A stretch of DNA of 64,000 nt from an uncultured Psychrobacter sp. (lineage in GTDB: Bacteria; Pseudomonadota; Gammaproteobacteria; Pseudomonadales; Moraxellaceae), in contig NZ_CANMRN010000002.1 in assembly GCF_947500265.1 (NCBI RefSeq), positions 1-64,000 of the forward strand, given 5' to 3'. Position 1 is the stretch's first letter; each line of letters starts with the position of its first letter. Of the stretch, positions 18,531 to 29,416 are shown in pieces. The notes beneath the pieces were generated by a model. It had not been told where the DNA came from, did not search any database, and worked only from the letters and a program-made list of their open reading frames with translations. The position numbers and the translations under genes are program-made.

Positions 18531-21065
18531 ATGGAAAAATTCGTAGCGATCATTATGGCAATTTTTGCCGCCCCTCTACTCATTGGCGGCGCTTATTTAT
18601 TGTCCTTAGGCGGTAGTCCTTACTACCTTATTGCTGGCGTTATCATACTAACGACAGCTTTTTTATTGTTCAAAAAACACTGGAGTGCTTACGGGTTATA
18701 TGCGCTATTTATCGTAGCAACCATGGCTTGGGCACTTTGGGAATCTGGGTTTTATTGGTGGGCGCTAGCACCTCGTGTTGGCTTCCCACTTATATTTGGT
18801 TTGCTCATGCTACTGCCATGGGTATCCAACAAAATGCGTGGGCCTAAAACTCAAGTAGCTTCAAATAGCACACGAACCACAAACAACGTTAAGAAAAGCC
18901 CTCTGTATTATTGGGGTCTGCTCGTAAGCGTAATCGTAGGTGCACTACTCTCTTTTGGTAGTCTAGCCAATAATGCCACTGACAAACTCGGTGAGCTTGA
19001 TTTGACTGCTGCAAATGATGACGAGCAAAACGTCAGCTCAGATGAGACCTCAGCTAACCTTGGTGACCCATTATCAAACGGTCAGCAAACGCCAGATGGC
19101 GAGTGGAGCGCGTATGGTCGTACTGATTATGGTCAGCGCTACTCGCCTCTAGATAAAATCAATACCGATAATGTCAAAGATTTAGAACTGGCATGGCAAA
19201 TCCAAACAGGTGATGTCAAAGGGCCTAACGATGTCGGTGAGACCACTTATCAGGCAACGCCATTAAAAATCGGTAACGGTTTATACCTATGTACCCCTCA
19301 CAACTGGGTACTAGCGCTAGATGCCGACTCTGGTGAGACGCTGTGGAAGTTTGATCCTCAAGTAGAGGAAAACTTACAACGTCAGCACCAAACCTGTCGC
19401 GGTGTGTCTTATTATGCGGGTCAAGCGGCCAGTCCTGATACTATCTCTACTATTGCTAATAATTCAGCAGAGAATAGCAACAGTACAGCTAGCCCCGTGC
19501 AAGTACAAAAAATTGCTGGTAATACCTTTGAAAACGCATCTAAGCAATGTGATGCCAAGATATTTATCCCAACTTCTGATGCGAAACTATATGCACTTGA
19601 TCCAAATACTGGGCAACGCTGCCAAGACTTTGGGGATGATGGTGCATTAGACTTGATGCATAACATGCCGTTTAATCAAGCAGGTTACTATTATTCTACG
19701 TCACCACCAGTTATCGCGGGCGATACCATCATCGTCGCTGGTGCTGTCAATGACAACTATGATGTCAACTCGCCTTCTGGTGTGATCCGTGCCTATGATG
19801 TCAATACTGGTGAGCTTCTTTGGAACTGGGACTCAGGTGATCCTGACAATACAGCACCTTTCGATGTCAATGATCCAACCCAAACTTACAAGACCAGCTC
19901 ACCAAACTCATGGTCAGTCGCTACTGCCGATGAAGAGCTTGGATTGGCCTACTTCCCTATGGGCAACCGCACACCCGATCAGCTAGGTAGCTACCGAAAT
20001 GCTGCTGAAGAAAAGTATGCAACATCTGTTGTCGCTCTAGATATCGAGACTGGTGAAGCACGCTGGGTTCAGCAGTTTGTCCATCATGACCTTTGGGACA
20101 TGGACACGCCTGCTCAGCCAACTTTACTTGATCTAGATACGGCCGATGGTGTACAGCCTGCGCTGGTTGTACCAACCAAACAAGGCGATGTATACGTCTT
20201 GAACCGCGCAACGGGTGAGCCTATTGTACCGATTAAGGAGCGTCCTGCACCGCAAGGCTATCTCATAGCGGGAGAGCACGCAGCGCCAACTCAGCCTTAT
20301 TCTGGTTTGAGCTTTGAGCCTGAACCACTGACTGAAAAAGACATGTGGGGTGCCAGTCTCGTCGATCAAATGATGTGCCGTATTGAGTTTAATCAGCTCA
20401 ACTATGATGGTCGCTATACTCCACCATCAACCAATGGTAGCTTGGTCTATCCAGGTAACTTTGGTACCTTTAACTGGGGCGGTATCGCTGTCGATCCTGA
20501 GAATGGCGTGATGTTCGGTATGCCAACATATTTGGCGTTTACCTCAAAACTCATTCCTAGAGACACGTTGGGCGATGCAGAAACCAATAAAGGCGAGCAA
20601 GGCGTCAATGCCAATGAAGGTGCAGATTACGCAGTAGAATTGGGCCCCTTCTTATCACCATTAGGCGTACCTTGTCAGCAGCCACCATGGGGCACAATCG
20701 CCGGTGCCGATCTGGCCACAGGTGATATCGCTTATCAACGCAAAAATGGTACGGTACAGGATCTGTCTCCTATTCCTATCAAACTGGAATTGGGCGTACC
20801 TGGCATCGGTGGTCCTATCATCACTAAAGGTGGCGTCACGTTCTTGTCAGCGGCGACAGAAAACAACTTCCGAGCTTATGACTTGAAAAATGGCGACGTA
20901 CTATGGAATGTTCGTATTCCAGCAGGTGGTCAAGCCACGCCAATGACTTACTTGAACTCTAAAGGTGAGCAAATGGTCGTATTGGTCGCAGGTGGTCATG
21001 GTTCAGTTGGCACAACCATTGGTGATTATGTCTTAGCTTACAAGCTTGGTGACCAAGATAAATAA
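18531..21065 (+). CDS. gcd: Membrane-bound PQQ-dependent glucose dehydrogenase
   Basis: The protein oxidises aldoses (typically glucose to gluconolactone) in the periplasm and passes electrons to ubiquinone. Residues 1-140 hold five membrane helices. The rest is an eight-bladed quinoprotein propeller with WSAYGRTDYGQRYSPL, ETTYQATPLKIGNGLYLCTP and QHQTCRGVSYY, all typical of the glucose/quinate/shikimate family. An extra Ser/Asn-rich insertion lies at about residues 300-335. ATG 18531 starts the first helix and is preferred over TTG 18501. The protein needs PQQ, but no pqq gene is in the window. Quinate or shikimate as substrate is the main alternative. Confidence 0.88.
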   Translation: MEKFVAIIMAIFAAPLLIGGAYLLSLGGSPYYLIAGVIILTTAFLLFKKHWSAYGLYALFIVATMAWALWESGFYWWALAPRVGFPLIFGLLMLLPWVSNKMRGPKTQVASNSTRTTNNVKKSPLYYWGLLVSVIVGALLSFGSLANNATDKLGELDLTAANDDEQNVSSDETSANLGDPLSNGQQTPDGEWSAYGRTDYGQRYSPLDKINTDNVKDLELAWQIQTGDVKGPNDVGETTYQATPLKIGNGLYLCTPHNWVLALDADSGETLWKFDPQVEENLQRQHQTCRGVSYYAGQAASPDTISTIANNSAENSNSTASPVQVQKIAGNTFENASKQCDAKIFIPTSDAKLYALDPNTGQRCQDFGDDGALDLMHNMPFNQAGYYYSTSPPVIAGDTIIVAGAVNDNYDVNSPSGVIRAYDVNTGELLWNWDSGDPDNTAPFDVNDPTQTYKTSSPNSWSVATADEELGLAYFPMGNRTPDQLGSYRNAAEEKYATSVVALDIETGEARWVQQFVHHDLWDMDTPAQPTLLDLDTADGVQPALVVPTKQGDVYVLNRATGEPIVPIKERPAPQGYLIAGEHAAPTQPYSGLSFEPEPLTEKDMWGASLVDQMMCRIEFNQLNYDGRYTPPSTNGSLVYPGNFGTFNWGGIAVDPENGVMFGMPTYLAFTSKLIPRDTLGDAETNKGEQGVNANEGADYAVELGPFLSPLGVPCQQPPWGTIAGADLATGDIAYQRKNGTVQDLSPIPIKLELGVPGIGGPIITKGGVTFLSAATENNFRAYDLKNGDVLWNVRIPAGGQATPMTYLNSKGEQMVVLVAGGHGSVGTTIGDYVLAYKLGDQDK

Positions 21066-21132
21066 TGCTGAATTTGGTTCTTAAGATAGTGATTATTTAA
21101 TTTATCATTATCTTATAATCGACCAATTAGAG

Positions 21133-21163
21133 AAGCAGGTAACCTAGGTTGCCTGCTTTTTTT
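21133..21163 (+). terminator. Rho-independent terminator after the glucose dehydrogenase gene
   Basis: AAGCAGGTAACC pairs with GGTTGCCTGCTT (one G-T pair) and is followed by a run of T. Between this and the next gene (21164-21399) I see only ordinary AT-rich DNA. Confidence 0.9.
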
Positions 21164-21399
21164 AATGCCATCTTTTTTTAATGCTGCTAAATCCTTTTAT
21201 AACCTTACTTACGGTTTATTTATCGCTTATTTTGACCAACGACAACCTTTATAAATACGGCGTAATAATTGTTAAGTGAGCTTAAAAACAGAGTTACCTG
21301 GCTTTGTTATAATTCATTAACAGTGACTAGCGGCACTTGAAACTATCACTACCTATAAGCATATCAGTAGAAAATAATTTACACACTACTGGAAAATTT

Positions 21400-22401
21400 A
21401 TGAGTAACAAAATCCCTTTATCTTTTTTAGATCTCGCACCTGTACCTCAAGGCAAAACCATCGCTGAAGGCATTGCCCAAACGGTCGAAACCGCGCAGCA
21501 AGCAGAAAAATCAGGCTTAAACCGCTACTGGATGGCAGAGCATCACAATATGCCCGGTATTGCCAGTGCAGCTACTTCAGTACTACTATCGCATATCGGT
21601 AGTCAAACCGACCGTATCCGTATTGGTGCTGGCGGCGTTATGCTACCGAACCATGCCCCTCTCGTGATTGCTGAGCAGTTTGGTACTTTGCAGGCATTAT
21701 ATGGTGACCGTGTGGACCTAGGTCTAGGCCGTGCACCTGGTACTGATGGTGCGACGTTTCAGGCACTTCGTCGACAAATGAAAGATGCAGAACGCTTTCC
21801 ACAAGATGTGCAAGAGCTGATGTATTTCCTAGGTAATGATACAGATGGCAGTCCTGTACAGGCATTCCCTGGCGCAAAATCAGGCATACCGATTTGGATA
21901 TTAGGCTCTTCTCTATTTGGTGCGACTTTGGCTGCACATTTAGGACTGCCTTATGTGTTTGCCTCTCACTTTGCTCCGCAAATGCTTGGACAAGCAATTG
22001 AGGCTTACCGTGAGCAGTTTAAACCGTCTGTCTATCTAGATAAGCCTTATGTCATGTTGGCCGCAAACTTGTTATTGGCTGATGATGATGCGACCGCTCA
22101 ATATCACTTTACTTCAGCACAGCAGAGCTTTGTACGTCTGCGTCGTGGCGAAACAGGTCAAATGCCTAAGCCTACTCACGATATGGACAGTATCTGGAGT
22201 CAAGCAGAGAAAATGATGGTAGATAACGCATTGTCAGTATCATTCATTGGCTCTGTCGACACGGTCAAACCAAGACTTGCTGCGTTTTTGGCAACCTATC
22301 AGCCAGATGAGCTAATTGTGACGGCCAATATCTATGACCAAGCTGCCCGTATCCGTTCACTTGAACTTACACCGGAGCTAAACTTATTTACTTTACAATG
22401 A
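21400..22401 (+). CDS. Luciferase-like flavin-dependent oxidoreductase
   Basis: This 333-residue TIM-barrel protein belongs to the LLM class of FMN-dependent monooxygenases. Signatures are LSFLDLAPVPQG at the N-terminus, YWMAEHHNMPGIASAATSVL, and the flavin-site stretch RIGAGGVMLPNHAPLVIAEQ. The segment RVDLGLGRAPGTD is typical of the YhbW-like subgroup of unknown substrate. ATG 21400 has GGA seven bases upstream; the longest frame starts 63 bases earlier without a site. The small membrane protein gene follows after 24 bases, perhaps on the same mRNA. Confidence 0.9.
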   Translation: MSNKIPLSFLDLAPVPQGKTIAEGIAQTVETAQQAEKSGLNRYWMAEHHNMPGIASAATSVLLSHIGSQTDRIRIGAGGVMLPNHAPLVIAEQFGTLQALYGDRVDLGLGRAPGTDGATFQALRRQMKDAERFPQDVQELMYFLGNDTDGSPVQAFPGAKSGIPIWILGSSLFGATLAAHLGLPYVFASHFAPQMLGQAIEAYREQFKPSVYLDKPYVMLAANLLLADDDATAQYHFTSAQQSFVRLRRGETGQMPKPTHDMDSIWSQAEKMMVDNALSVSFIGSVDTVKPRLAAFLATYQPDELIVTANIYDQAARIRSLELTPELNLFTLQ

Positions 22402-22425
22402 AATGAGACACTTGCATAATTATTG

Positions 22426-22614
22426 ATGAACCTTAACTGGATTTTTGACATGGACGCAACTCCCATTATCGGTGCATCGCTCATGATTGGCTCGTCAATA
22501 TTTATGTATATCATTGCCTTTCTTGCAGTTATGGCTATCGGTGGTTATTTGACCTATCGTACTAGTCCAAAGCGCAAGCAGCGCCGTGAAGACAAGCGTA
22601 ATAGCGAACGCTAG
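22426..22614 (+). CDS. Small single-pass membrane protein
   Basis: The 62-residue product has one membrane helix (about residues 18-42, GASLMIGSSIFMYIIAFLAV region) and a strongly basic tail (SPKRKQRREDKRNSER), predicting the C-terminus inside. An alternative start at ATG 22450 would give 54 residues, with GGA upstream. A good terminator follows ten bases after the stop, which supports a real transcript. I do not recognise the function. Confidence 0.65.
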   Translation: MNLNWIFDMDATPIIGASLMIGSSIFMYIIAFLAVMAIGGYLTYRTSPKRKQRREDKRNSER

Positions 22615-22623
22615 ATTGATACC

Positions 22624-22661
22624 AAAAGCCCTCTTTTCTTATTTGAAAAGAGGGCTTTTTT
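22624..22661 (+). terminator. Rho-independent terminator
   Basis: AAAAGCCCTCTTTTC pairs with GAAAAGAGGGCTTTT. A- and T-runs flank it, so it can serve both the upstream plus-strand unit and the converging AEC gene. Confidence 0.93.
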
Positions 22662-22724
22662 AATGCTGTCAAAGTTAGGTAAAGCGAAAGTACTTACTTA
22701 TTTAAAAATAGTACAAAATCTGCA

Positions 22725-23684
22725 TTACATCAACCCAAGCGCACGTAACGTCGCTGCCCCAATCGCCATACCAAACATGCCGACAACAGTGGTAAATGCC
22801 AAAATATTAGCCGCTAATACATCATTACCACCCATTGCTTTTGCCATGACATAGCTGGCTGCAGCTGTTGGTGATGCGACCATCAAAAACAATACCCCCA
22901 TATGCACGCCTGATAATCCAAAGCCAAGTCCAACAGCGATAGCAATCAATGGCGCAATGACAATTCGTCCAATACTCGCCTGCATAGATAAGCCCGAAGG
23001 ATGCAACATAGACTTTAGGTTAATACTAGCACCTGCACAGATCAGTGCTAGCGGCAGAGCCACCGCTGCCAGTAAATCACCAGTGGTATGAATCACCCCA
23101 GTAAGCGGTGGTAGCGGCAATGCTTTATAGACGAATGCGCCGACCAATGCCAAAATTAGAGGATTGGTTAGCAATTTTTTTACGATCATCGTACCGCGAC
23201 TAACCCATGTGTCATCCACGCTTTTGGATACGCGGCTCAAGGTAATGACCGCCAAGATATTAAACAGTATCGTCACCACGCCCATATAGACCGCACCGAT
23301 ACTTAATCCTTGCGCGCCGTAAGCGTTGGCCACGGTTGCAAGTCCAATGATGGCCATGTTGCTACGGAATACGCCTTGTACAAACACACCTTGGTCTTCA
23401 GGATGCTTGACGAAGCGTTTGGCATAAAACTCTGCGCCAATAAATAATATAAACGTCACCAAGATACCAACAAGGATAAGCGTAATTTGCTTACCATAAT
23501 CGACATCGCTATCGACCACGCTAAAGAACAATAAACACGGCAAGCAATAATTAAAGACAAAACTTGATGCCTGATCGATAAAAGTTTGGCTTGCCTCACC
23601 GCGTCTTTGCATAAAAAAACCCAACCACATTAAGGCAAGGTTGGGTAAGACAATGGTAATAGCAAAAACAATAGCATCAATCAT
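22725..23684 (-). CDS. AEC-family (auxin efflux carrier type) transporter
   Basis: The 319-residue protein has ten predicted membrane helices in two five-helix halves, the architecture of the AEC family (malonate, malate and auxin-like carriers). Recognisable parts are the first-half NYCLPCLLFFSVVDSD and the second-half ALPLALICAGASINL, with the helix-breaking motifs of the family. The substrate cannot be read from the sequence. It stands alone between two terminators. Confidence 0.87.
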   Translation of the reverse strand: MIDAIVFAITIVLPNLALMWLGFFMQRRGEASQTFIDQASSFVFNYCLPCLLFFSVVDSDVDYGKQITLILVGILVTFILFIGAEFYAKRFVKHPEDQGVFVQGVFRSNMAIIGLATVANAYGAQGLSIGAVYMGVVTILFNILAVITLSRVSKSVDDTWVSRGTMIVKKLLTNPLILALVGAFVYKALPLPPLTGVIHTTGDLLAAVALPLALICAGASINLKSMLHPSGLSMQASIGRIVIAPLIAIAVGLGFGLSGVHMGVLFLMVASPTAAASYVMAKAMGGNDVLAANILAFTTVVGMFGMAIGAATLRALGLM

Positions 23685-23845
23685 AAGTAGACTCAGTTCG
23701 GCGACAAGCCCATCAATATATGGACATCAGCGAGACAAATTAACAAGTAGTAAGAAAATTTACTGACCTAGTATAGAGACAAAGTAGCAAGTAGGACAAG
23801 GTTACATGTGACTTTCTTTCAAAATCGACTGTTTTTTTGACAAAC

Positions 23846-23882
23846 AAAAGCCCGTAACGAAATATCGTTACGGGCTTTTTAT
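23846..23882. terminator. Bidirectional terminator, mainly for mnmG
   Basis: AAAAGCCCGTAACGA and TCGTTACGGGCTTTT form a perfect 15-bp stem with a four-base loop. It lies 42 bases after the mnmG stop on the minus strand. Confidence 0.93.
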
Positions 23883-23923
23883 ACGATAAGTGCTTTATAA
23901 TAAAAGGCTTTATTGCATAGCTA

Positions 23924-25819
23924 TTATGAGTCCAATGCAGCTTTTGCTTTTTTATGCTTTTTAACCGTCATTGCCAATAACTGAATGGCAGCAGGGGTTA
24001 CACCACTCACACGTCCCGCTTGAGCTAGCGTCGCAGGACGAACTTGCGTAAGTTTTTGTACTATCTCGTTCGATAGACCTGACACGATACTATAATCAAA
24101 ATCTAACGGCAGCGCCGTGTTTTCTAGTCGCTTCATTTGATCAATATCTTCTTGCTGACGGTCGATATAACCGGCATATTTGACAGAAATCTCTATCTGC
24201 TCGCCCACTTGCGCATCAACGGTTGAGTCAGTGATAGCGGCAATATCAGCAAAATGTATTTGCGGACGCTTTAGCAAATCAAAGGCAGTCGACTCTTTAG
24301 ATAACACCTCACCCGTTTGCTCAGTCACTTGCTTACCTAAAGCATTAGCAGGCGTGGCCCACATATCTTTTAAGCGTGAGGTTTCTGTCGCAATGGCTTC
24401 CATTTTTTCTTGATAGGCTTGCCAGCGTACATCGTCTACTAGACCTAGCTTACGACCAGTCTCTGTCAAACGCTGATCAGCATTGTCTTCACGTAAGAGC
24501 AAGCGATATTCTGCGCGGCTTGTAAACATACGATACGGCTCGGTAGTACCGTGAGTAATCAAGTCATCGACAAGCACCCCAAGATACGCTTCATCGCGGC
24601 GCGGTGTCCATGTGTCAAACTCGCTATTGTTAGTAGTGACCAATGCCGCATTGGTACCGGCAAGCAAACCTTGTACGCCCGCTTCTTCATAGCCTGTCGT
24701 ACCATTAATCTGACCCGCAAAGTACAGACGATCAATCGACTTAGTCTCAAGCGTTGGCTTGAGGTTTTGTGGATCAAAGTAATCATACTCAATCGCATAA
24801 CCTGGACGAGTAATATGCGCGTTTTCTAAGCCTTTCATACTATGAATAAAGTCTAACTGCACATCAAATGGCAAACTGGTTGAGATACCATTGGGATACA
24901 ACTCATGTGTGGTCAGACCTTCTGGCTCGATGAAAATCTGATGGCTGTCTTTATCCGCAAAGCGATGAATCTTATCTTCGATAGATGGGCAATAACGCGG
25001 GCCTACGCCTTCGATTTTGCCAGAGAACATTGGTGAACGGTCAAGGTTTTCACGAATAATGTCATGAGTACGCGCATTGGTATGGGTTATATAACAATTG
25101 ACCTGCTCAGGATGCATAGAAACATCACCCATATAGCTCATCACTGGCAACGGTGTATCACCTGGTTGTACGGTCATCACGCTAAAGTCAACACTACGTG
25201 CATCAATACGTGCTGGCGTACCTGTCTTCAGACGACCAACTGGCAGCTTAAGCTCACGCAAACGATCTGCCAACTTGATAGAAGGCTGATCCCCTGCACG
25301 GCCACCATTTGAGTTCTCTAAACCAATATGAATCACACCGCCCAAGAAAGTCCCTGAAGTCAGTACCACTGTTTCGGTCTTAAAGATAATACCCGTAGAA
25401 GTAACGACTGCCGTCGCACGACCGTTTTCGACCAAGATATCATCAGCGGCTTGCTGGAATATATCTAGGTTTGGCTGATTTTCTAGCGTATGACGGATAG
25501 CTGCTTTATACAAGATACGGTCTGCTTGCGCACGCGTGGCACGAACGGCAGCCCCTTTACGGCTGTTTAGTACGCGAAACTGAATACCAGCCTTGTCCGT
25601 TGCCAATGCCATTGCACCGCCCAACGCATCAATCTCACGCACTAAATGCGATTTACCGATACCGCCAATCGCAGGGTTACAACTCATCTGCCCGAGCGTC
25701 TCAATATTATGCGTCAACAATAAGGTCTGTGCGCCCATACGTGCAGCCGCCAGAGCAGCTTCTGTACCAGCATGACCACCGCCGATCACTATCACGTCGT
25801 AATGTTTTGGGTATTGCAT
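23924..25819 (-). CDS. mnmG: tRNA uridine-34 5-carboxymethylaminomethyl synthase subunit
   Basis: MnmG (GidA) works with MnmE to place the cmnm5 group on wobble uridine 34. The FAD site [21 protein letters not shown] is near the N-terminus. [13 protein letters not shown] [31 protein letters not shown], and [11 protein letters not shown] with a conserved Cys follow, and the C-terminal [11 protein letters not shown] domain is complete. ATG 25819 (MQYPKHYDV) has GAGG upstream and matches the family start; the longest frame begins 51 bases earlier. The 631 residues are the usual length. mnmA, which modifies the same base, lies 2.3 kb away on the other strand. Confidence 0.98.
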   Translation of the reverse strand: MQYPKHYDVIVIGGGHAGTEAALAAARMGAQTLLLTHNIETLGQMSCNPAIGGIGKSHLVREIDALGGAMALATDKAGIQFRVLNSRKGAAVRATRAQADRILYKAAIRHTLENQPNLDIFQQAADDILVENGRATAVVTSTGIIFKTETVVLTSGTFLGGVIHIGLENSNGGRAGDQPSIKLADRLRELKLPVGRLKTGTPARIDARSVDFSVMTVQPGDTPLPVMSYMGDVSMHPEQVNCYITHTNARTHDIIRENLDRSPMFSGKIEGVGPRYCPSIEDKIHRFADKDSHQIFIEPEGLTTHELYPNGISTSLPFDVQLDFIHSMKGLENAHITRPGYAIEYDYFDPQNLKPTLETKSIDRLYFAGQINGTTGYEEAGVQGLLAGTNAALVTTNNSEFDTWTPRRDEAYLGVLVDDLITHGTTEPYRMFTSRAEYRLLLREDNADQRLTETGRKLGLVDDVRWQAYQEKMEAIATETSRLKDMWATPANALGKQVTEQTGEVLSKESTAFDLLKRPQIHFADIAAITDSTVDAQVGEQIEISVKYAGYIDRQQEDIDQMKRLENTALPLDFDYSIVSGLSNEIVQKLTQVRPATLAQAGRVSGVTPAAIQLLAMTVKKHKKAKAALDS

Positions 25820-26078
25820 GTGTGCCTCACTTGACTCATAACGCTGCTGATTGCCATATCTTATGTTCAAATAAGAAAACAGTCAGCAAATAAACGTCAG
25901 TCGAATTTATAAAAAGATAACGACTTAGATAAGTCGTTCATAATTGGTTGAATAACCTATCATTATAACAATTTTTTCACGCTTAAAAAACGCTAGGACA
26001 AAAACTATTATAATTAAGCGCAAAGATATTTATGCCATCATCACTTTGGTTGCTAGCTTTTGAGTTCGTGATGATGTC

Positions 26079-26618
26079 TTAGTTATTACTGTTTCCACGG
26101 CTAAGCGGTACGATCTGATCTGATTGCCCACTAGACAGCATATGATGGCTACCATACCCCTCTGGATTGATCTGTAGATAGGCGTTCATTTGACCAATCG
26201 CCTCACCATCATCACTCGCCAAAATCTGCTCTTTGATAAGCTCGACCGGTGGTAATGGTAAGTTTTTAAGTAATGCCAAGCGCTGATGGTTATCACCCTT
26301 GTTGACTACCAATTCGATAAGCTGACGAGCATCAATTGGCAAATCTGGTGTGTTCTGTGCCAATAATGCCAAATGATAAGCACCTGCAGGATCTTGGTCT
26401 ACAACAATGCGCTGCTCAATCGCAACATATGTCGCTTCAGTTGCACCACCTGCCACACTAAGCTGATGAATACATTTAAGTGCTGAGTATGACTCATTAT
26501 TAGCAATCTCAATAATGCGTGTCGATCCATTTTTTAAACGTTCACGGCGCTTCTCGATCGCCGCCTGCTCAGCCGCTTCTCTTTGCTCATTTAACTGTTC
26601 GCTGGTTTGGTTATTCAT
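26079..26618 (-). CDS. Conserved-looking hypothetical protein
   Basis: I do not recognise this 179-residue protein. Residues 1-35 are a charged, Glu/Arg/Gln-rich helix, likely a coiled coil (NEQREAAEQAAIEKRRERL). Residues 40-140 look like repeated short helices, with Leu-rich pairs such as YHLALLAQNTPDLPIDARQL and QRLALLKNLPLPPVE, suggesting a helical-repeat fold. There is no signal peptide or membrane helix. Codon use resembles the neighbours. It stands between mnmG and grxD on the same strand. AAGAG precedes the start. Confidence 0.65.
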   Translation of the reverse strand: MNNQTSEQLNEQREAAEQAAIEKRRERLKNGSTRIIEIANNESYSALKCIHQLSVAGGATEATYVAIEQRIVVDQDPAGAYHLALLAQNTPDLPIDARQLIELVVNKGDNHQRLALLKNLPLPPVELIKEQILASDDGEAIGQMNAYLQINPEGYGSHHMLSSGQSDQIVPLSRGNSNN

Positions 26619-26782
26619 AAAGCTCTTTTACTCATCTGATAATTATTATTTATATCGCTGATATCTTGGACACTATATGGGGGTAAATCCTATAAAAACA
26701 ACGAAGCCTAATGACATACGCGAGTGGAAATACTAATGGGGACAATAATAAATACGCTACTAACAACACTAATAGCGACAAT

Positions 26783-26820
26783 AAAAAACCCAAATAGCCA
26801 TCACATGACTATCTGGGTTT
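26783..26820 (-). terminator. Rho-independent terminator of grxD
   Basis: AAACCCAGATAG and CTATTTGGGTTT (minus strand) form the stem, with TTTTTATTG after it. It lies about 65 bases beyond the grxD stop. Confidence 0.85.
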
Positions 26821-26884
26821 GCTGTGCTTGTATCCTGCAAAGGCTAATTGGACATTAAAGACATCCAATTCGCACTTTCAAGTA

Positions 26885-27235
26885 TTAAGCAGCAGGGCTG
26901 TTTGCTTCAACCAATGGCTTTAACTCGCCTGATTGATACATTTGCAAGATAATGTCTGATCCGCCCATTAACTCGCCATCAATCCATAACTGCGGGAACG
27001 TTGGCCAGTTAGCGATTTTTGGCAACGTTGCACGGATTTCTGGGTTTTCTAAAATGTTTACAAACGCAAATGGACGACCAATCTGAGTCAACACTTCGAT
27101 AGAGCGCGCTGAAAAGCCACACTGTGGAAATTGCGGTGTGCCTTTCATGTAGATAATAACTTTATTGTCACGGATTTGATCACGGATCAATTGTTCAACG
27201 TCGTTTGCAGCAGTGTTTGGGGTTTGCTCACTCAT
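26885..27235 (-). CDS. grxD: Monothiol glutaredoxin, Grx4 type
   Basis: The 116-residue protein binds and delivers [2Fe-2S] clusters together with glutathione and BolA-type partners. The active-site motif PQCGFS has Cys39. Other family marks are IYMKGTPQFP, the TWPTFPQ-like NWPTFPQLWIDGELMGGSDI, and the C-terminal helix. AGGAG lies four bases before ATG. ispF lies 116 bases upstream on the same strand, and the two may share a transcript. Confidence 0.97.
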   Translation of the reverse strand: MSEQTPNTAANDVEQLIRDQIRDNKVIIYMKGTPQFPQCGFSARSIEVLTQIGRPFAFVNILENPEIRATLPKIANWPTFPQLWIDGELMGGSDIILQMYQSGELKPLVEANSPAA

Positions 27236-27351
27236 AAAAGCTCCTATTGATAAAGCGGTTCATTAAAATGATTATTTATATTAAATAATTGTATAAAGAC
27301 GTGGCTGATACATGGGGCGACTGCCGCTGTATTACAAGCACGAATTTCAAT

Positions 27352-27855
27352 CTATGTAGGTTCGATAGCATTAGGGACTAATAATACCACGGCATTGGCC
27401 ATGATGCCCTCTTGACGACCCGTAAATCCCAATTTTTCAGTCGTGGTCGCTTTCACACTGATATTGCTAATATCTGTTTGCAGGTCACTAGCGATATTAG
27501 CGCGCATGGCTAGATTATGCGGCGCTAACTTTGGCCGCTCGCACATCACGGTAATATCAGCATTACCTAGGCTATAACCAGCCTCTTGCACTTTACTATA
27601 AACATAACGCAGCAGTACTCGTGAATCCAATCCAGCATGTGCCGCATCGGTATCGGGAAAATGCTGCCCGATATCACCAAGCGCCAATGCACCAAGTAGC
27701 GCATCAGCAAGTGCGTGCAAGACCACATCCCCATCAGAGTGTGCGAGCAAACTGTGAGTATGCTCAATAGGCACGCCCGCTAGAATGACATATTGCTGCT
27801 GCTGACCATTATTATGAAAAGCGTGAACGTCGATACCTTGACCAATTTTTATCAT
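27352..27855 (-). CDS. ispF: 2-C-methyl-D-erythritol 2,4-cyclodiphosphate synthase
   Basis: IspF cyclises CDP-methylerythritol phosphate in the non-mevalonate route to isoprenoids. The zinc ligands DVH are at residues 9-11, and the family block [20 protein letters not shown] is followed by [11 protein letters not shown] and by the C-terminal [17 protein letters not shown]. At 167 residues the length is normal. Its usual partner ispD is not in the window. Confidence 0.98.
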   Translation of the reverse strand: MIKIGQGIDVHAFHNNGQQQQYVILAGVPIEHTHSLLAHSDGDVVLHALADALLGALALGDIGQHFPDTDAAHAGLDSRVLLRYVYSKVQEAGYSLGNADITVMCERPKLAPHNLAMRANIASDLQTDISNISVKATTTEKLGFTGRQEGIMANAVVLLVPNAIEPT

Positions 27856-28115
27856 TATTATTCCAAGATGAGTTAAAGGTGATTAAAATAATTCAAAACC
27901 ACTATCTGAATTTTCAAAGCGGTTTTACTAGTAGCCAGACACCATCGGTCGCCACCAGTTTCAATTAACTGGTATAATATGACGTTTATTTTATCATAAT
28001 ACCAGATCCAAAAGACAAGCTGACGTTGTTGTACTGAGACTACGTATTGTAGTGATTGCATAACACTTGGCGTCGGCATGTACTTTGGATAACGTATAAA
28101 TAGTTGAGCCGTTTT

Positions 28116-29342
28116 ATGTCAGCCATACAAAATACCTCAAGCACAACCGTTTCTGAGTCTTTTAATGCTCATTGCCCTTTAACACTTGCTGATGTCGAAA
28201 ATCCTAGCACCAAGCATGTGATTGTCGGTATGTCAGGTGGGGTCGATTCTTCTGTATCAGCCGTTCTACTTCAGCAGGCAGGCTTCAAGGTCGAAGGCTT
28301 GTTTATGAAGAACTGGGAAGAAGATGACGGCACCGAATACTGTACGGCGATGGATGATCTAGCAGACGCGCAAGCCGTATGTGACAAAATCGGTATGAAG
28401 CTGCACACGGCCAACTTTGCTATGGAATATTGGGATCGCGTATTCGAGCACTTTTTGGCGGAATATAAAGCAGGACGTACCCCAAACCCTGATATCTTGT
28501 GCAATAAAGAAATCAAGTTTAAAGCGTTTTTGGACTATGCGTTGACGCTTGGTGCAGATTATATCGCGACCGGTCACTATACGCGTCGCAGTGTGAATTA
28601 TACCAATGCCGAAGGTGACGAGGTTGCACAGCTCTTACGCGGTCTTGATAATAATAAAGACCAAAGCTATTTCTTGCATGCGGTTGGCGGTGACAAAATC
28701 GCCAAAACGCTATTTCCCGTTGGTGAGCTTGAAAAGTCAGTGGTACGTCAGATAGCTGAAAAGCATGACCTAGCGACGGCTAAAAAGAAAGACTCTACGG
28801 GTATTTGTTTTATTGGTGAGCGCCGCTTTAAAGACTTCTTACAGCAATATCTGCCTGCTCAAAAAGGCGAGATACTTACTGATGATAATAAAGTCATCGG
28901 TACTCATGATGGCCTCATGTATTACACATTGGGTCAACGTGGCGGCATCGGTATTGGCGGTGTTAAAGACCGTCCTGAAGAACCATGGTTTGTATTGGCC
29001 AAAGACTTAGAGAAAAACCGTTTAATCGTCGGTCAAGGGCATGAACATCCCATGCTAATGAGCAACGAGCTAAAAGCCTATAAGCTCGATTGGATCGACG
29101 GTCTACCGCCTGCGGATGTATTTAGCGACGAAGGCCTAGCCTGTATGGAAAAGTCTCGCTATCGCCAGCCAGATCAAGCGTGTCGCGTATTTGCGACCAA
29201 TGCTGATGGCAGCGAAGTGCGCGTGGTATTTGATGAGCCACAGCGCGCCGTCACCCCTGGTCAGTCAGCAGTATTTTATATCGATGAAGTATGTCTGGGC
29301 GGCGGCGTGATTGAATCTATCGATGCACCTTGCGGATTTTAA
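28116..29342 (+). CDS. mnmA: tRNA-specific 2-thiouridylase
   Basis: MnmA transfers sulfur to carbon 2 of wobble uridine 34 in tRNA for Lys, Glu and Gln. The ATP PP-loop SGGVDSS is at residues 40-46, and the two catalytic cysteines lie in [12 protein letters not shown] and [12 protein letters not shown]. The N-terminal 33 residues before the HVIVGMSGG core are longer than in E. coli. ATG 28116 is chosen over TTG 28104. A TATAAT box lies at about 27974 in the 260-base gap shared with divergent ispF, within overlapping short inverted repeats based on ACCAGTT/AACTGGT. Confidence 0.97.
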   Translation: MSAIQNTSSTTVSESFNAHCPLTLADVENPSTKHVIVGMSGGVDSSVSAVLLQQAGFKVEGLFMKNWEEDDGTEYCTAMDDLADAQAVCDKIGMKLHTANFAMEYWDRVFEHFLAEYKAGRTPNPDILCNKEIKFKAFLDYALTLGADYIATGHYTRRSVNYTNAEGDEVAQLLRGLDNNKDQSYFLHAVGGDKIAKTLFPVGELEKSVVRQIAEKHDLATAKKKDSTGICFIGERRFKDFLQQYLPAQKGEILTDDNKVIGTHDGLMYYTLGQRGGIGIGGVKDRPEEPWFVLAKDLEKNRLIVGQGHEHPMLMSNELKAYKLDWIDGLPPADVFSDEGLACMEKSRYRQPDQACRVFATNADGSEVRVVFDEPQRAVTPGQSAVFYIDEVCLGGGVIESIDAPCGF

Positions 29343-29371
29343 TTACTTCCTAAGACCCAACCTAAAGCACA

Positions 29372-29416
29372 GATGTTGACGCAGTGAATAACATAATTTT
29401 AACGAGCGTCAACATC
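29372..29416 (+). terminator. Inverted repeat after mnmA, possible terminator
   Basis: GATGTTGACGC (29372-29382) and GCGTCAACATC (29406-29416) match perfectly over 11 bases around a 23-base loop. Only GCTTTATTT follows, so termination would be weak. Confidence 0.45.
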
